DNA of 38,364 nt from Planctomycetota bacterium (GTDB lineage Bacteria > Planctomycetota > Phycisphaerae > Phycisphaerales > SM1A02), in contig JACZXL010000002.1 in assembly GCA_022571635.1 (NCBI GenBank), positions 1 to 38,364 on the forward strand, written 5' to 3'. Made by a program: the position numbers and the translations under genes. Under the pieces are notes generated by a model. It worked only from the letters and a program-made list of their open reading frames with translations, was not told the DNA's origin and made no database searches. Positions 26,328-33,813 of the stretch are shown here, piece by piece (within the stretch, counting starts at the first letter, position 1; each line of letters starts with the position of its first letter).

Positions 26328-28820
26328 TCACCCATCGTCGTTCACCTGATCCTGCGTCTCGGCGCCCGCCCCGTCATCGCCGGCGGTTTCAGCATCCACG
26401 GGGGTCGCCTCGCCAGCCTCTTCAGCGTCCGGAGGCCGTGGAACGTACCGTATTAAGTCCAGCCCTTGCTCCTTCGCCTGCCGGTAGCTCTGCAGACTCA
26501 ACGCAATCCCCTGGACCAGCTGAGCGTCGTGGGGCTTTCCGGACGCTACGGCGATCTTGCGGGCCTTCTCGGCCACGAGGATGGCCTCGTCCAGGCGCAG
26601 CTTCCCCGAATACACCATGCTCAAGGTGTGAAGGTACCTTGGGTCCTGATACCCGGTCTCGAAGCAAACCCGCTCCATCATCGCAATCGCTTCCTGGTGC
26701 CGGCGCATCGACTCGTCCGGGACGGTGACCAGCAGAAAGGCCAGATTGTTGACGAGGCTCAGCTTTTCCGGCGCCCGCTGGATGCCCTCCCGGAGCACGA
26801 CCATGGCCTCGGCGTACCGATTCTTGATGGAGAACAAGCGCGACAGTGCATTGCGGATCATCGGCGCGTCCGGATGCTCCGCGAGCAGGCCCTGAAACAG
26901 CTCGAGAGCCTCGTCCGGCCGATTCAGAAGGAGCATGGCGTCAGCCACCATGTCGGGCAACGCCTCATCGCGCGGCCAGATCGCCAGGGCCTTGGTCAGC
27001 GTTTCAGTCCCTTCGTCAAACTCGCCGGTCTGGATCAGCAATCGGCCCAGCTCCTTGAGCACCAGGAAGTTCTCGGGGTACCGCTCGCCGGCGGCGCGGT
27101 AGAGCTCGATGGCCTCGGCCGTCTCGTTCTGACGGACCCGCAAGCTGGCCAGGGCCATCAGCGGCTCCCATCGTTCCGGGTCGAGCTCCAGCGACCGGGC
27201 GAACTCGGCCTCCGCCCGTTCCAGGTCGCCTGCCTTGCGGTACGCGCGCCCTAGGCTCAAATGGCCCGTGTACAAGTCGGGGTAATCGCGGACGACCTTC
27301 TCCAGCGCTCTCGTCGACTCGGCCAGTCCCTCGGTCTTCTCCAGCCCCAGCGCTGTCAACACGCGCTGCTGGATCGGCATCATGTCTATCGGGTGTGGTC
27401 GTTCGGCGGCTGTCCGCGCATTGACGCCGCCGCCTAGGTATCCCAGCGATTGGAGCCGGGCCAGGGCCGCCGGATCCAACTCGTGCGTCGGCTCGGCGAA
27501 GCCGGCCTGTTCCAGGTCCGCTCCGAAGAAGGCCATCAGTTGCCGCTTCATCCCAGCCGCAGCCTCTTCCCGGGATGCGATGAGGTTCGTTTCCTCGAAG
27601 GGGTCTTGGGAGAGGTCGTACAGCTCGTCTCTGGGCCCGTAGATGTACTTGGTCGATGCGTCGCGGACCCCCAGTAGAGCGGCCCACCCGTGATCCACCA
27701 GCCCTTGCAGCGTTTCGCTGAAGACCAGTCGCGAACCCTCTTCCGGGCGCGTCAGGTCGACCCCGTCGAGTCCGGCGGGCGCGTCGATCCCCAGCATGGC
27801 CAGGACCGTGGGCATCACGTCCACCAGACTCACCAGCCGGCCGACGTGGACGCCGCCGCCGAGCCGCTGCCCGCAACGCATGATCAATGGCACGTGCAAC
27901 GTCGATTCGTAGATCAGGCTCGAGTGCATCCACTCATCGTGCTGCCCCAGCCCCTCACCGTGGTCGCCCGCCACGACCACCAGGGTGTTGTTGGTCAGCC
28001 CCAGATCATCGATCAGCCCGATCAGTCGTCCCAGCTGGGCATCGGCGAGGGCGATCTCGGCGTCATAGGGATGGAGGTTCCCGCTCTCTGGCGCCTCGTA
28101 CGGCCAGTGCGGGTCGTAGAAGTGCACCCAAAGGAAGAACTTGTCGGCGGCGTGCTTGAGCAGCCAGTCCTCGGCCAGCGGGGCCGTCTCGTCCGCGGTC
28201 CGCTCGGCGATCTCCAACTCCTGCGACGTCATTTCATCGTCGTAGTCACCAAAGCCCTGGTCCAACCCGTACTGCGCCTCCAGGACCGCGGCCGACACCA
28301 GGGCCCCGGTGGCGTACCCCTCAGCGGCGAGGACCTCGGCCAGCGTCTGATATTCGTTGTCCAGCCGAAACAGACCATTGGCCCTCGCCCCGTGATGGTA
28401 TGGATACAGCCCGGTCAACAACGACGCGTGCGAGGGCAACGTCGACGGCGCCGGGGCGATCGCCTGGGAGAACAGCACCCCTTCGCGAGCCAGCTGATCC
28501 AGGGTGAATGTCCGGCCCCCGTCGTGGCCATAGCAGCCGATCCGATCGGCGCGGGTCGTGTCGAACGTCACCAGCAGCAGGTTGCAACCCGCCAGCTCAC
28601 CCGATGCCGCAGGGACGACCTCGCTGGCCTGCAAGTCGGCCGCCACGCGGATCGCCCGGGGCTCCACGGGGCGCAGGCTCGACCGCAGCCCGGGGATCGG
28701 AGCCCATCGCACAATCGCAAAGAACGCTGCTGTCACCAGCAAGCCGCCGCCCACCACCCACTGCCACCAGGCCCGCCGTGATCGGCGTGGACGGCTCGTC
28801 TTGGATGCCGTGTCGTTCAC
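26328..28820 (-). CDS. Membrane-anchored sulfatase-fold - TPR fusion, Thr at the nucleophile position
   Basis: About 830 residues. GTG 28820 is chosen because AAGGAG lies nine bases upstream. A basic N-terminus (SRPRRSRRA) precedes one membrane span (about 19-38). The sulfatase-like domain spans about 79-470: NLLLVTFDTTRAD (Asp87), APSTLPSHASLLTG (Thr127 where formylglycine would form) and VAGDHGEGLGQHDEW. TPR units follow (ERAEAEFARSLELDPE, EAIELYRAAGERYPE, EALELFQGLLAEHPD). The C-terminal 40 residues are acidic. It is a paralogue of the gene at 23258-26110, which lies 217 bases downstream on the same strand. The two differ in anchoring, one by lipid and the other by a transmembrane span. 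Confidence 0.92.
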   Translation of the reverse strand: MNDTASKTSRPRRSRRAWWQWVVGGGLLVTAAFFAIVRWAPIPGLRSSLRPVEPRAIRVAADLQASEVVPAASGELAGCNLLLVTFDTTRADRIGCYGHDGGRTFTLDQLAREGVLFSQAIAPAPSTLPSHASLLTGLYPYHHGARANGLFRLDNEYQTLAEVLAAEGYATGALVSAAVLEAQYGLDQGFGDYDDEMTSQELEIAERTADETAPLAEDWLLKHAADKFFLWVHFYDPHWPYEAPESGNLHPYDAEIALADAQLGRLIGLIDDLGLTNNTLVVVAGDHGEGLGQHDEWMHSSLIYESTLHVPLIMRCGQRLGGGVHVGRLVSLVDVMPTVLAMLGIDAPAGLDGVDLTRPEEGSRLVFSETLQGLVDHGWAALLGVRDASTKYIYGPRDELYDLSQDPFEETNLIASREEAAAGMKRQLMAFFGADLEQAGFAEPTHELDPAALARLQSLGYLGGGVNARTAAERPHPIDMMPIQQRVLTALGLEKTEGLAESTRALEKVVRDYPDLYTGHLSLGRAYRKAGDLERAEAEFARSLELDPERWEPLMALASLRVRQNETAEAIELYRAAGERYPENFLVLKELGRLLIQTGEFDEGTETLTKALAIWPRDEALPDMVADAMLLLNRPDEALELFQGLLAEHPDAPMIRNALSRLFSIKNRYAEAMVVLREGIQRAPEKLSLVNNLAFLLVTVPDESMRRHQEAIAMMERVCFETGYQDPRYLHTLSMVYSGKLRLDEAILVAEKARKIAVASGKPHDAQLVQGIALSLQSYRQAKEQGLDLIRYVPRPPDAEEAGEATPVDAETAGDDGAGAETQDQVNDDG

Positions 28821-28939
28821 CGGCGTGGTCTCCTTGTCAAAAACGAAGCGCGTAAGTGCAGCCTGATTCACATTCTACAACACACACCGGGGCCGTGCCG
28901 GACAAAGCGCGCTCCACATCGGATCGAATCGGCCGCTCA

Positions 28940-28982
28940 CCGCACAAAGCGACTGTGCGGCCCCGCAGCCCGGAAGGGCTGC
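28940..28982. repeat. Two consecutive perfect hairpins (REP-like)
   Basis: CCGCACA (28940-28946) pairs with TGTGCGG (28954-28960) across a 7-base loop. Four bases later GCAGCCC (28965-28971) pairs with GGGCTGC (28976-28982) across GGAA. The pair lies upstream of the sulfatase-like gene starting at 28820, between it and the terminator at 29101-29133. It may be a REP-type palindrome or leader structure. Confidence 0.6.
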
Positions 28983-29100
28983 TCAGCAAGCGCGGCATGG
29001 ATGCCGCGAGGCCGCTGCGGAGCGCTCGAAACTGCGCTGGAGCTGACCCAAGCCACCGGACGCCTGGCACCGAGCCAGGATCATCGTTCCCGGACCATCA

Positions 29101-29133
29101 ATGAGAAAACCCGGCCCGCGAACGGGCCGGGTT
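29101..29133 (-). terminator. Rho-independent terminator of the PEP-CTERM-like gene
   Basis: AACCCGGCCCG (29108-29118) and CGGGCCGGGTT (29123-29133) form a perfect 11-bp stem with a 4-base loop. Read on the minus strand it is followed by TTTTCTC. It stands 32 bases after the stop at 29165. Confidence 0.85.
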
Positions 29134-29164
29134 GGCTGACTAAGTTTAATGCGTCCCGACAGAG

Positions 29165-29932
29165 CTACTTCCGGCGGCGGCGAGACAGGGTCACCAGACC
29201 GCTCAGTCCCAGCAGGGCGATGACCGACGGTCCGGGAATCTTGAAGCCCGAGACCGTCACCGCGATGTTGCCTAACGGGTCACCCCCTAAGGGGAGGTTA
29301 ACTATGTAGAAGAAACCTCCGTCTAGATTAGAATAAAGGAGCGTATCGTGGCTGAAGCCGGTGTTCGGTGTACCACCGGTGAGCCAGAAGGTGCGCCCCG
29401 CGTTACCGGGACTCTCGTCCAATGTGATCCACACGGCATGCCCCGCCTGAATGCTCAGACCGGTTATCGACACGGTAAAGGCGCCGGTCCCGGCAAGAGA
29501 TGGGATGTTGATGATGCTCAGCACCGGAAGGGGGGCGATGGTGCCTGCCTTGTGCGACCCGCTCGCCGGATCCATCTCGTAGATTACTACGGTGTGCGTG
29601 ACGGTGAACTGGCCCTTGCCCTGGTTGAGGTAGGCGTAATTCAGTGCCGTGATGACCCAGCCCGCCGTATCATTGTCTTTGAAGTGGATGTCGTCGCCCC
29701 ACGCATAGTCCGGAGCGGTCCAGTCCCAGTTGCTTTGCGTGGCTGTGTTGCCGGTAACTTTGTTCTCGTAGATGACCTGGGAGCCGGCCAGGGCGCCGCC
29801 ATTGGGACTTCCGAGACCTCCGAATTGGGGGTTGAATGGAGTGTTCGTGACGCCGGCACCTGCCACGGTGACCACCATCGCCGAAGCCAGTGAGGCAACG
29901 GTCGCGATCGTTGCTTTTCTTCGTTTTCTCAT
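29165..29932 (-). CDS. Secreted surface protein with PEP-CTERM-like sorting tail
   Basis: About 255 residues. ATG 29932 gives a strongly basic n-region (MRKRRK) and signal peptide to about residue 27; GGAAGGAG lies about a dozen bases upstream. The body is beta-rich and Thr/Gly-rich with no recognised catalytic motif (DIHFKDNDTAGWVI, TVVIYEMDPASGSH). The last 24 residues form the tripartite tail: PGPS, a hydrophobic stretch ALLGLSGLVTL and RRRRK. This is the planctomycete variant of the PEP-CTERM exosortase-recognised signal. The protein is probably cleaved and attached to the surface or a matrix. No exosortase gene is in the window. It is flanked by its own terminator and a long upstream spacer, so it is likely monocistronic. 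Confidence 0.88.
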   Translation of the reverse strand: MRKRRKATIATVASLASAMVVTVAGAGVTNTPFNPQFGGLGSPNGGALAGSQVIYENKVTGNTATQSNWDWTAPDYAWGDDIHFKDNDTAGWVITALNYAYLNQGKGQFTVTHTVVIYEMDPASGSHKAGTIAPLPVLSIINIPSLAGTGAFTVSITGLSIQAGHAVWITLDESPGNAGRTFWLTGGTPNTGFSHDTLLYSNLDGGFFYIVNLPLGGDPLGNIAVTVSGFKIPGPSVIALLGLSGLVTLSRRRRK

Positions 29933-30661
29933 AGTAATGCGGTACTCCTTCCGGGACCCCTCCGAACCGAGGCCCAAAGACCTAATCCAATCGCCCAAGT
30001 CGCGCCACACAGCGCGGGACGACGGTCGACCTCTCTCTCTCATGCACAAACAAGCATTCCCGGACGAAGTTACAAATCCGTCCGACTCGCTCACGCGTGG
30101 ATGTGCCCCGCGCAAGCTTTCGTACGACCAGTCAGTAAAATAATCGCTCGCCCCTCGGGACGCAAGCTTTTTATCCTCAGATTCCGAAAAAAAAATTTCC
30201 GGCCCACCCGGCATCCAGACTACATATATAGAGCGTTACATTCATGAAGCTGCCAGCCATCCTGGGGCCAGAGCCGCTTGCGTCGCGCGAAAATGACGAA
30301 CATAGACAAGATAGACACCCCGGGAGGTCCAGGAGCCTGGGCTCTGTCTGATGGATCACCACGTTGCGCTCATTGCTTGGTGGGACGGGCTTCCAGCCCG
30401 TCCGTTTGACTGTTTCAGACGGGCAAGTCTCCATAGGCGACTCGCCGAGGCGAGATGCCCGTCCCACTATCCATCAGACAGACGCTGGTCCCGGTACGGG
30501 CTTGAGCGCCGCCCGCGCTGATCGTGCCCGACGAATTTCTGTTTTCCTCGCGCTCTGGACGGTTGCGATGTATTCGGCGGCCGCAGCATTCGTCTACTAC
30601 GCCGCAGAACCTTCGCAACTTCGCGACCGTTGCTGCCCGTCACCGCCAGTTCCATCGCCTC
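29933..30661. other. Long spacer between the PEP-CTERM gene and the three-span membrane protein gene
   Basis: This 729-base stretch shows no convincing gene. It holds the leader and presumably the promoter of the PEP-CTERM gene, an A9 tract near 30185-30193, an AT-rich patch (CTACATATATAG, near 30221-30232) and the palindromic element at 30343-30482. A hydrophobic plus-strand frame around 30535-30615 lacks a start with a ribosome site. Confidence 0.6.
30343..30482. repeat. 140-bp palindromic element with 14-bp perfect terminal inverted repeats and an internal hairpin
   Basis: TCTGTCTGATGGAT (30343-30356) is the exact inverse complement of 30469-30482. Inside, GGACGGGCT (30383-30391) and AGCCCGTCC (30395-30403) form a 9-bp hairpin, and a GTGGGACGGGC segment near 30380 is inverted around 30457-30467. 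The structure is typical of REP/BIME or small MITE-like elements. No gene lies inside it. Confidence 0.75.
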
Positions 30662-31495
30662 TCAAAACTGCACGCGGAGGAATGGGCGGACGACCAGGGC
30701 GGCGAGCATGGAGGCGATGATGAAGGTCGCCCACCAGGGAATGTCCAGGCCGAGGATCGGCGTGGAACGCGAGGGGTAGTGGATCTGGATCGCCCGGACC
30801 GGGTCGCCGTCGCCAAACCCCCGCTCGGCCGGGTACAGCAGACGATCCCACCATGCGGTCCCAGGTCGCCGGGGACTGACTTTGACCAGGTGGTTCGCGT
30901 CCTCGGCACAGACGATCGATTTCTGGACATCGGTCCCCCCCACGAACCAGTGCAGATTGTCGTCGACGGGGACGGTAGCGCTGATGCGCCAGGTGACGGT
31001 GTGGTCGCGGGCGTCTCGAAGACCGGGGGTCTCCGTGCGCACGCCGCTCGGTCCGTGCAGCGCGACATTGCGATTCGTCGCCCACGCCGGCTCGACCAGA
31101 TCGAGCACTACGACGGCCGACTCATGCACGGTGATCGGCTGCTTCTCGAAGCGGGTCGCGAGCTGGGCCAGGATAAATGCGAAGGGGATGATCATCACCA
31201 GCATAGGGGGCAGCGAGTACCACAGCCGTGCCCCGATGCCCTTGAGCACCTCCCGCTGACAACTCAGGGCGACACGGAAGTCGTCCTTGAACAGGCGCAT
31301 GCACATGAGCTGCGCCCGCGTCCGTTTCACCACGCGGCGCAGCGCCGCCTGCTTCGACGTCTTGCGGAAGACGAGCGTCATGAGCACCCCGCACACGATC
31401 GAGACGACAAGAAGCACCGCCCACGGCGGCAGGAACGACAGCAACCGGAAGATGAAGTCGCCGACGGCGGTGCAGACGGCGTTGGCCGTATTCAT
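30662..31495 (-). CDS. Three-span membrane protein of unknown function, EMC3/DUF106-like in layout
   Basis: The 277-residue protein has spans at about 18-43, 93-113 and 254-272. Between the first two is a strongly basic, helical, probably cytoplasmic loop (FRKTSKQAALRRVVKRTR) that ends in KGIGARLWYSLPPMLVMIIP. Residues 115-250 form a soluble extracytoplasmic domain. A first span, then a basic coiled-coil-prone loop, then a Pro-rich second span is the layout of the Oxa1-superfamily members EMC3, TMCO1 and DUF106. That resemblance is my inference from topology, not a proven match. ATG 31495 follows the small RHH-like gene by 28 bases, so it is the last gene of the operon starting at 36020. Confidence 0.85.
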   Translation of the reverse strand: MNTANAVCTAVGDFIFRLLSFLPPWAVLLVVSIVCGVLMTLVFRKTSKQAALRRVVKRTRAQLMCMRLFKDDFRVALSCQREVLKGIGARLWYSLPPMLVMIIPFAFILAQLATRFEKQPITVHESAVVVLDLVEPAWATNRNVALHGPSGVRTETPGLRDARDHTVTWRISATVPVDDNLHWFVGGTDVQKSIVCAEDANHLVKVSPRRPGTAWWDRLLYPAERGFGDGDPVRAIQIHYPSRSTPILGLDIPWWATFIIASMLAALVVRPFLRVQF

Positions 31496-31523
31496 GGCGC
31501 CGGCGCCTCACACCGGTATGCCG

Positions 31524-31709
31524 TCACTCGATGTACCCCAGTCCGCGGAGCTGCTTCTGAACCTCTTCGTCCGTGGCCGCGTCCTGGACGTCACTGGTGG
31601 CGCGCTCCAGAAGATGGGTGATGAACTCCTCCGTTGAGGCGTAGCCCGCGCGCTCCGCGACCAGCTTCAGCCGTTCGTACAACGCTTTATCGATCTTGAT
31701 CTTGGCCAT
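31524..31709 (-). CDS. 61-residue ribbon-helix-helix-like small protein
   Basis: The protein starts MAKIKIDKALYERLKLVAE. It has one predicted strand (KIKID), a helix (ALYERLKLVAERAGY), a turn and a second helix (TEEFITHLLERA), as in CopG/Arc-type ribbon-helix-helix proteins. The acidic tail ends EEVQKQLRGLGYIE. That tail resembles the 'L--LGYL' segment in the two sulfatase-like proteins of this window (ARLQSLGYLG and RQLAALGYLG). No toxin gene is beside it, so a toxin-antitoxin role is not supported. It sits between an alkaline-phosphatase-superfamily gene (58 bases before) and the membrane protein gene (28 bases after), and could regulate the operon or bind the enzymes. The ribosome site is weak. 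Confidence 0.75.
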   Translation of the reverse strand: MAKIKIDKALYERLKLVAERAGYASTEEFITHLLERATSDVQDAATDEEVQKQLRGLGYIE

Positions 31710-31767
31710 CTCGATTCGTTCCAACCGGTGCCAGTATACGAGCCGCGGGCGTCAGCAAACGGTTTGC

Positions 31768-33813
31768 TCACGGTGAGAGCAGGTTTCGGCCAGTCATCCG
31801 GTCCGGGGCGTCGATGCCGAACAGGGCCAGGATCGTCGGGGCCAGGTCGGAAAGAGTGGGATCGTCCATGGTGATCTTGCGGTTGGTGAGGAGGATGCCG
31901 GGCACGATGGAGGCGTCGATGCAATGGTCCCCGCTCCAACGATCGAAGTTGTCTTGGAACAGCTCTTGGGGCATGCCACCCTCCGCCGTAGCCCAACTGG
32001 CCCGGTAGGTGTCCGCGTAGCCGATCAGCAGGTCCGGCGCAATCGAGGGGTCGGCTTGGGGATAGGCATCCTCCACGATGAGGATGCTGTCGATCACGCG
32101 CGTGCCGTCAGCGTCGCGCACCTGAGTCAGCTCCGCGGCGAGGCGCTTCAGAAGGGCGCGCCGATCCTCGCCCGGCTGCACCATGCCGTTCTTCTCCCGC
32201 CCAGCCATGTTGAGGTACAGGGCGTTGAGGCCGAGTGCGTAGGCCTGTGTTGCCGACCAGTCGACGCCGGAAAGGTAAATCGACTGCGCCTGGCGATCGG
32301 GGTCGGTCAGCGTCAGGTAGCCGTTGGTCAGCAGCCACGTGTTGAGGTTGAAGCCACGGCGAAAGCTGGTGAAGCCGTGATCCGACATGACGATGAGCGT
32401 GTCGTCGTCGTCGAGGGCGGCGATCGCCTCACCGACCAGGCCGTCCATTTCGACGTAGGCGTCCTCGATGACGGTTCCATACTTCGCGGCCTCCGCGGGG
32501 TCGTGAGCGGGGTGTTGGGCGTCACGATCCCGCCAGAAGATGTGTGAGAGCTGGTCGATGTGCCCGAAGTAGAAAAACAGGCACCCGCGGTCGAACTGCT
32601 GGAGGGCGTAACGGTATTGGCGGAAGCGCTCCTCCACCAGCACGCGGACCTGTGAGATGAACTCGTCCTCGTTCAGCGCGCCGGACCGCAACGCCTTGGT
32701 GTCCTCGGGAATACCGGTCGTGTAATAAAGGCCGCAGGACTGCGCCACCTGCTCGGGGAAATCGGTAGGCGTGCCCACCGGGTTGATCTGCCGCGTGGGA
32801 TCGATGTTCAGCGGGGTGACGTACAGTTCCAGCCCAGGGTGCACCTGCTTGAGGTAGAAGCGCACTATCGCCGGCATCGAAGTGGGAAGCTGCATGGCCT
32901 CGAGGGCGAGCGAGCCGGGGATGCCCGTCTCGAAGTCGATCTGCACCCAGTCGCTCCACTCGCCTTCGTTGAGCAGAACCACCTCGTCGCCGATGGTGAT
33001 CTTGGCGACGGATTCGACCGGATCGCGGGCGATGTCGAAGTCGATTTTCAGCTCCTCGACGGCGCCTCGATCGTTGGGCGTGCGCAGGTAGTTGCCGGGA
33101 CCTTTCAATATGGCGGTGGCATGGTGATCGCGGAGACGCAGGCGCACGAAGCGGCCCCCGCCCACGAGGCGCCCACCGAACGGCGCGGTCGGCGTGAAGA
33201 ACGTGAACTCGCCGTAGGAGCCCATCAGATCGGGCGTGCCCATACCGCACATGCAAAGGAAGCGCCCGCTGCCGGCTGACTCCGGCGGCGGATAGTTGGC
33301 GGGCATGCGGTAGATGGTGCAATCGACGCCGTGAACCAGCAGGTCGTCCCAGAAGGCGCTGCCCTGACGAAGCAACCTGGTTTTCTCGCCGAACAGGGGG
33401 ACGCGCCATTTGCCGGCCGAAAGCGCCCAATCGCGCGAGGGCGGCTCGACCGTGGACGTGGAAAGGAAGGGCAGAATAGCCCCGCGATCGGGGGCCGGAT
33501 CGCGGTGAATGAAGTCGTACAGCTGATGCACGCCCGGGTCGGCGCCGCTGATGAAGTTGGACCACGCCACCGGGCTTTGGGGGGGCATGCTCGTACCCAA
33601 GGGGTGCAAGCTGCCGGAGGCGGCCAGCCGGGCGAAGTTGGGCATGCGGCCGCGCTCCATCAGCTCATCCAGAATCTTGGGGTCCATACCGTCGATGCCC
33701 AGGATCAGCACACGTTGCGAGGCAGTCGGATCGTTGTCTGATCGCCCACAGGACGGCAGGCTCGCAACGACAGCCCCAACGAGCACGAGCAGGACGCCAC
33801 TGCGACGTGTCAT
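31768..33813 (-). CDS. Alkaline phosphatase-superfamily (type I phosphodiesterase/NPP-like) lipoprotein
   Basis: The 681-residue protein has a lipoprotein signal with Cys22 (SLPSC). The catalytic domain carries LILGIDGMDP (metal Asp41), PPQSPVAWSNFISG with Ser80 at the nucleophile position, FGHIDQLSHIFW, IVMSDHGFTSF (metal Asp-His) and WSGDHCIDASIVPG (metal His). This set defines the phosphodiesterase/nucleotide pyrophosphatase branch of the superfamily. A long beta-rich insert (about 130-330) may select the substrate. Its ATG overlaps the TGA of the upstream paralogue (ATGA). It probably hydrolyses or transfers a phosphate diester or monoester at the cell surface. The substrate is unknown. 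Confidence 0.92.
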   Translation of the reverse strand: MTRRSGVLLVLVGAVVASLPSCGRSDNDPTASQRVLILGIDGMDPKILDELMERGRMPNFARLAASGSLHPLGTSMPPQSPVAWSNFISGADPGVHQLYDFIHRDPAPDRGAILPFLSTSTVEPPSRDWALSAGKWRVPLFGEKTRLLRQGSAFWDDLLVHGVDCTIYRMPANYPPPESAGSGRFLCMCGMGTPDLMGSYGEFTFFTPTAPFGGRLVGGGRFVRLRLRDHHATAILKGPGNYLRTPNDRGAVEELKIDFDIARDPVESVAKITIGDEVVLLNEGEWSDWVQIDFETGIPGSLALEAMQLPTSMPAIVRFYLKQVHPGLELYVTPLNIDPTRQINPVGTPTDFPEQVAQSCGLYYTTGIPEDTKALRSGALNEDEFISQVRVLVEERFRQYRYALQQFDRGCLFFYFGHIDQLSHIFWRDRDAQHPAHDPAEAAKYGTVIEDAYVEMDGLVGEAIAALDDDDTLIVMSDHGFTSFRRGFNLNTWLLTNGYLTLTDPDRQAQSIYLSGVDWSATQAYALGLNALYLNMAGREKNGMVQPGEDRRALLKRLAAELTQVRDADGTRVIDSILIVEDAYPQADPSIAPDLLIGYADTYRASWATAEGGMPQELFQDNFDRWSGDHCIDASIVPGILLTNRKITMDDPTLSDLAPTILALFGIDAPDRMTGRNLLSP

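Noticed and set aside
23258-28820. Labelling the two large TPR fusions as formylglycine-dependent arylsulfatases
   Set aside because: The nucleophile position is Thr and the following Arg is His, so the formylglycine consensus is absent.
30364-30720. Plus-strand frame with a hydrophobic stretch near 30535-30615, possible small membrane protein
   Set aside because: There is no start codon with a ribosome site. The frame runs through a palindromic element and into the antisense of the membrane protein gene.
31524-31709. Antitoxin of a toxin-antitoxin pair
   Set aside because: No toxin-sized partner gene is adjacent. The neighbours are a phosphatase-like enzyme and a membrane protein in the same operon.
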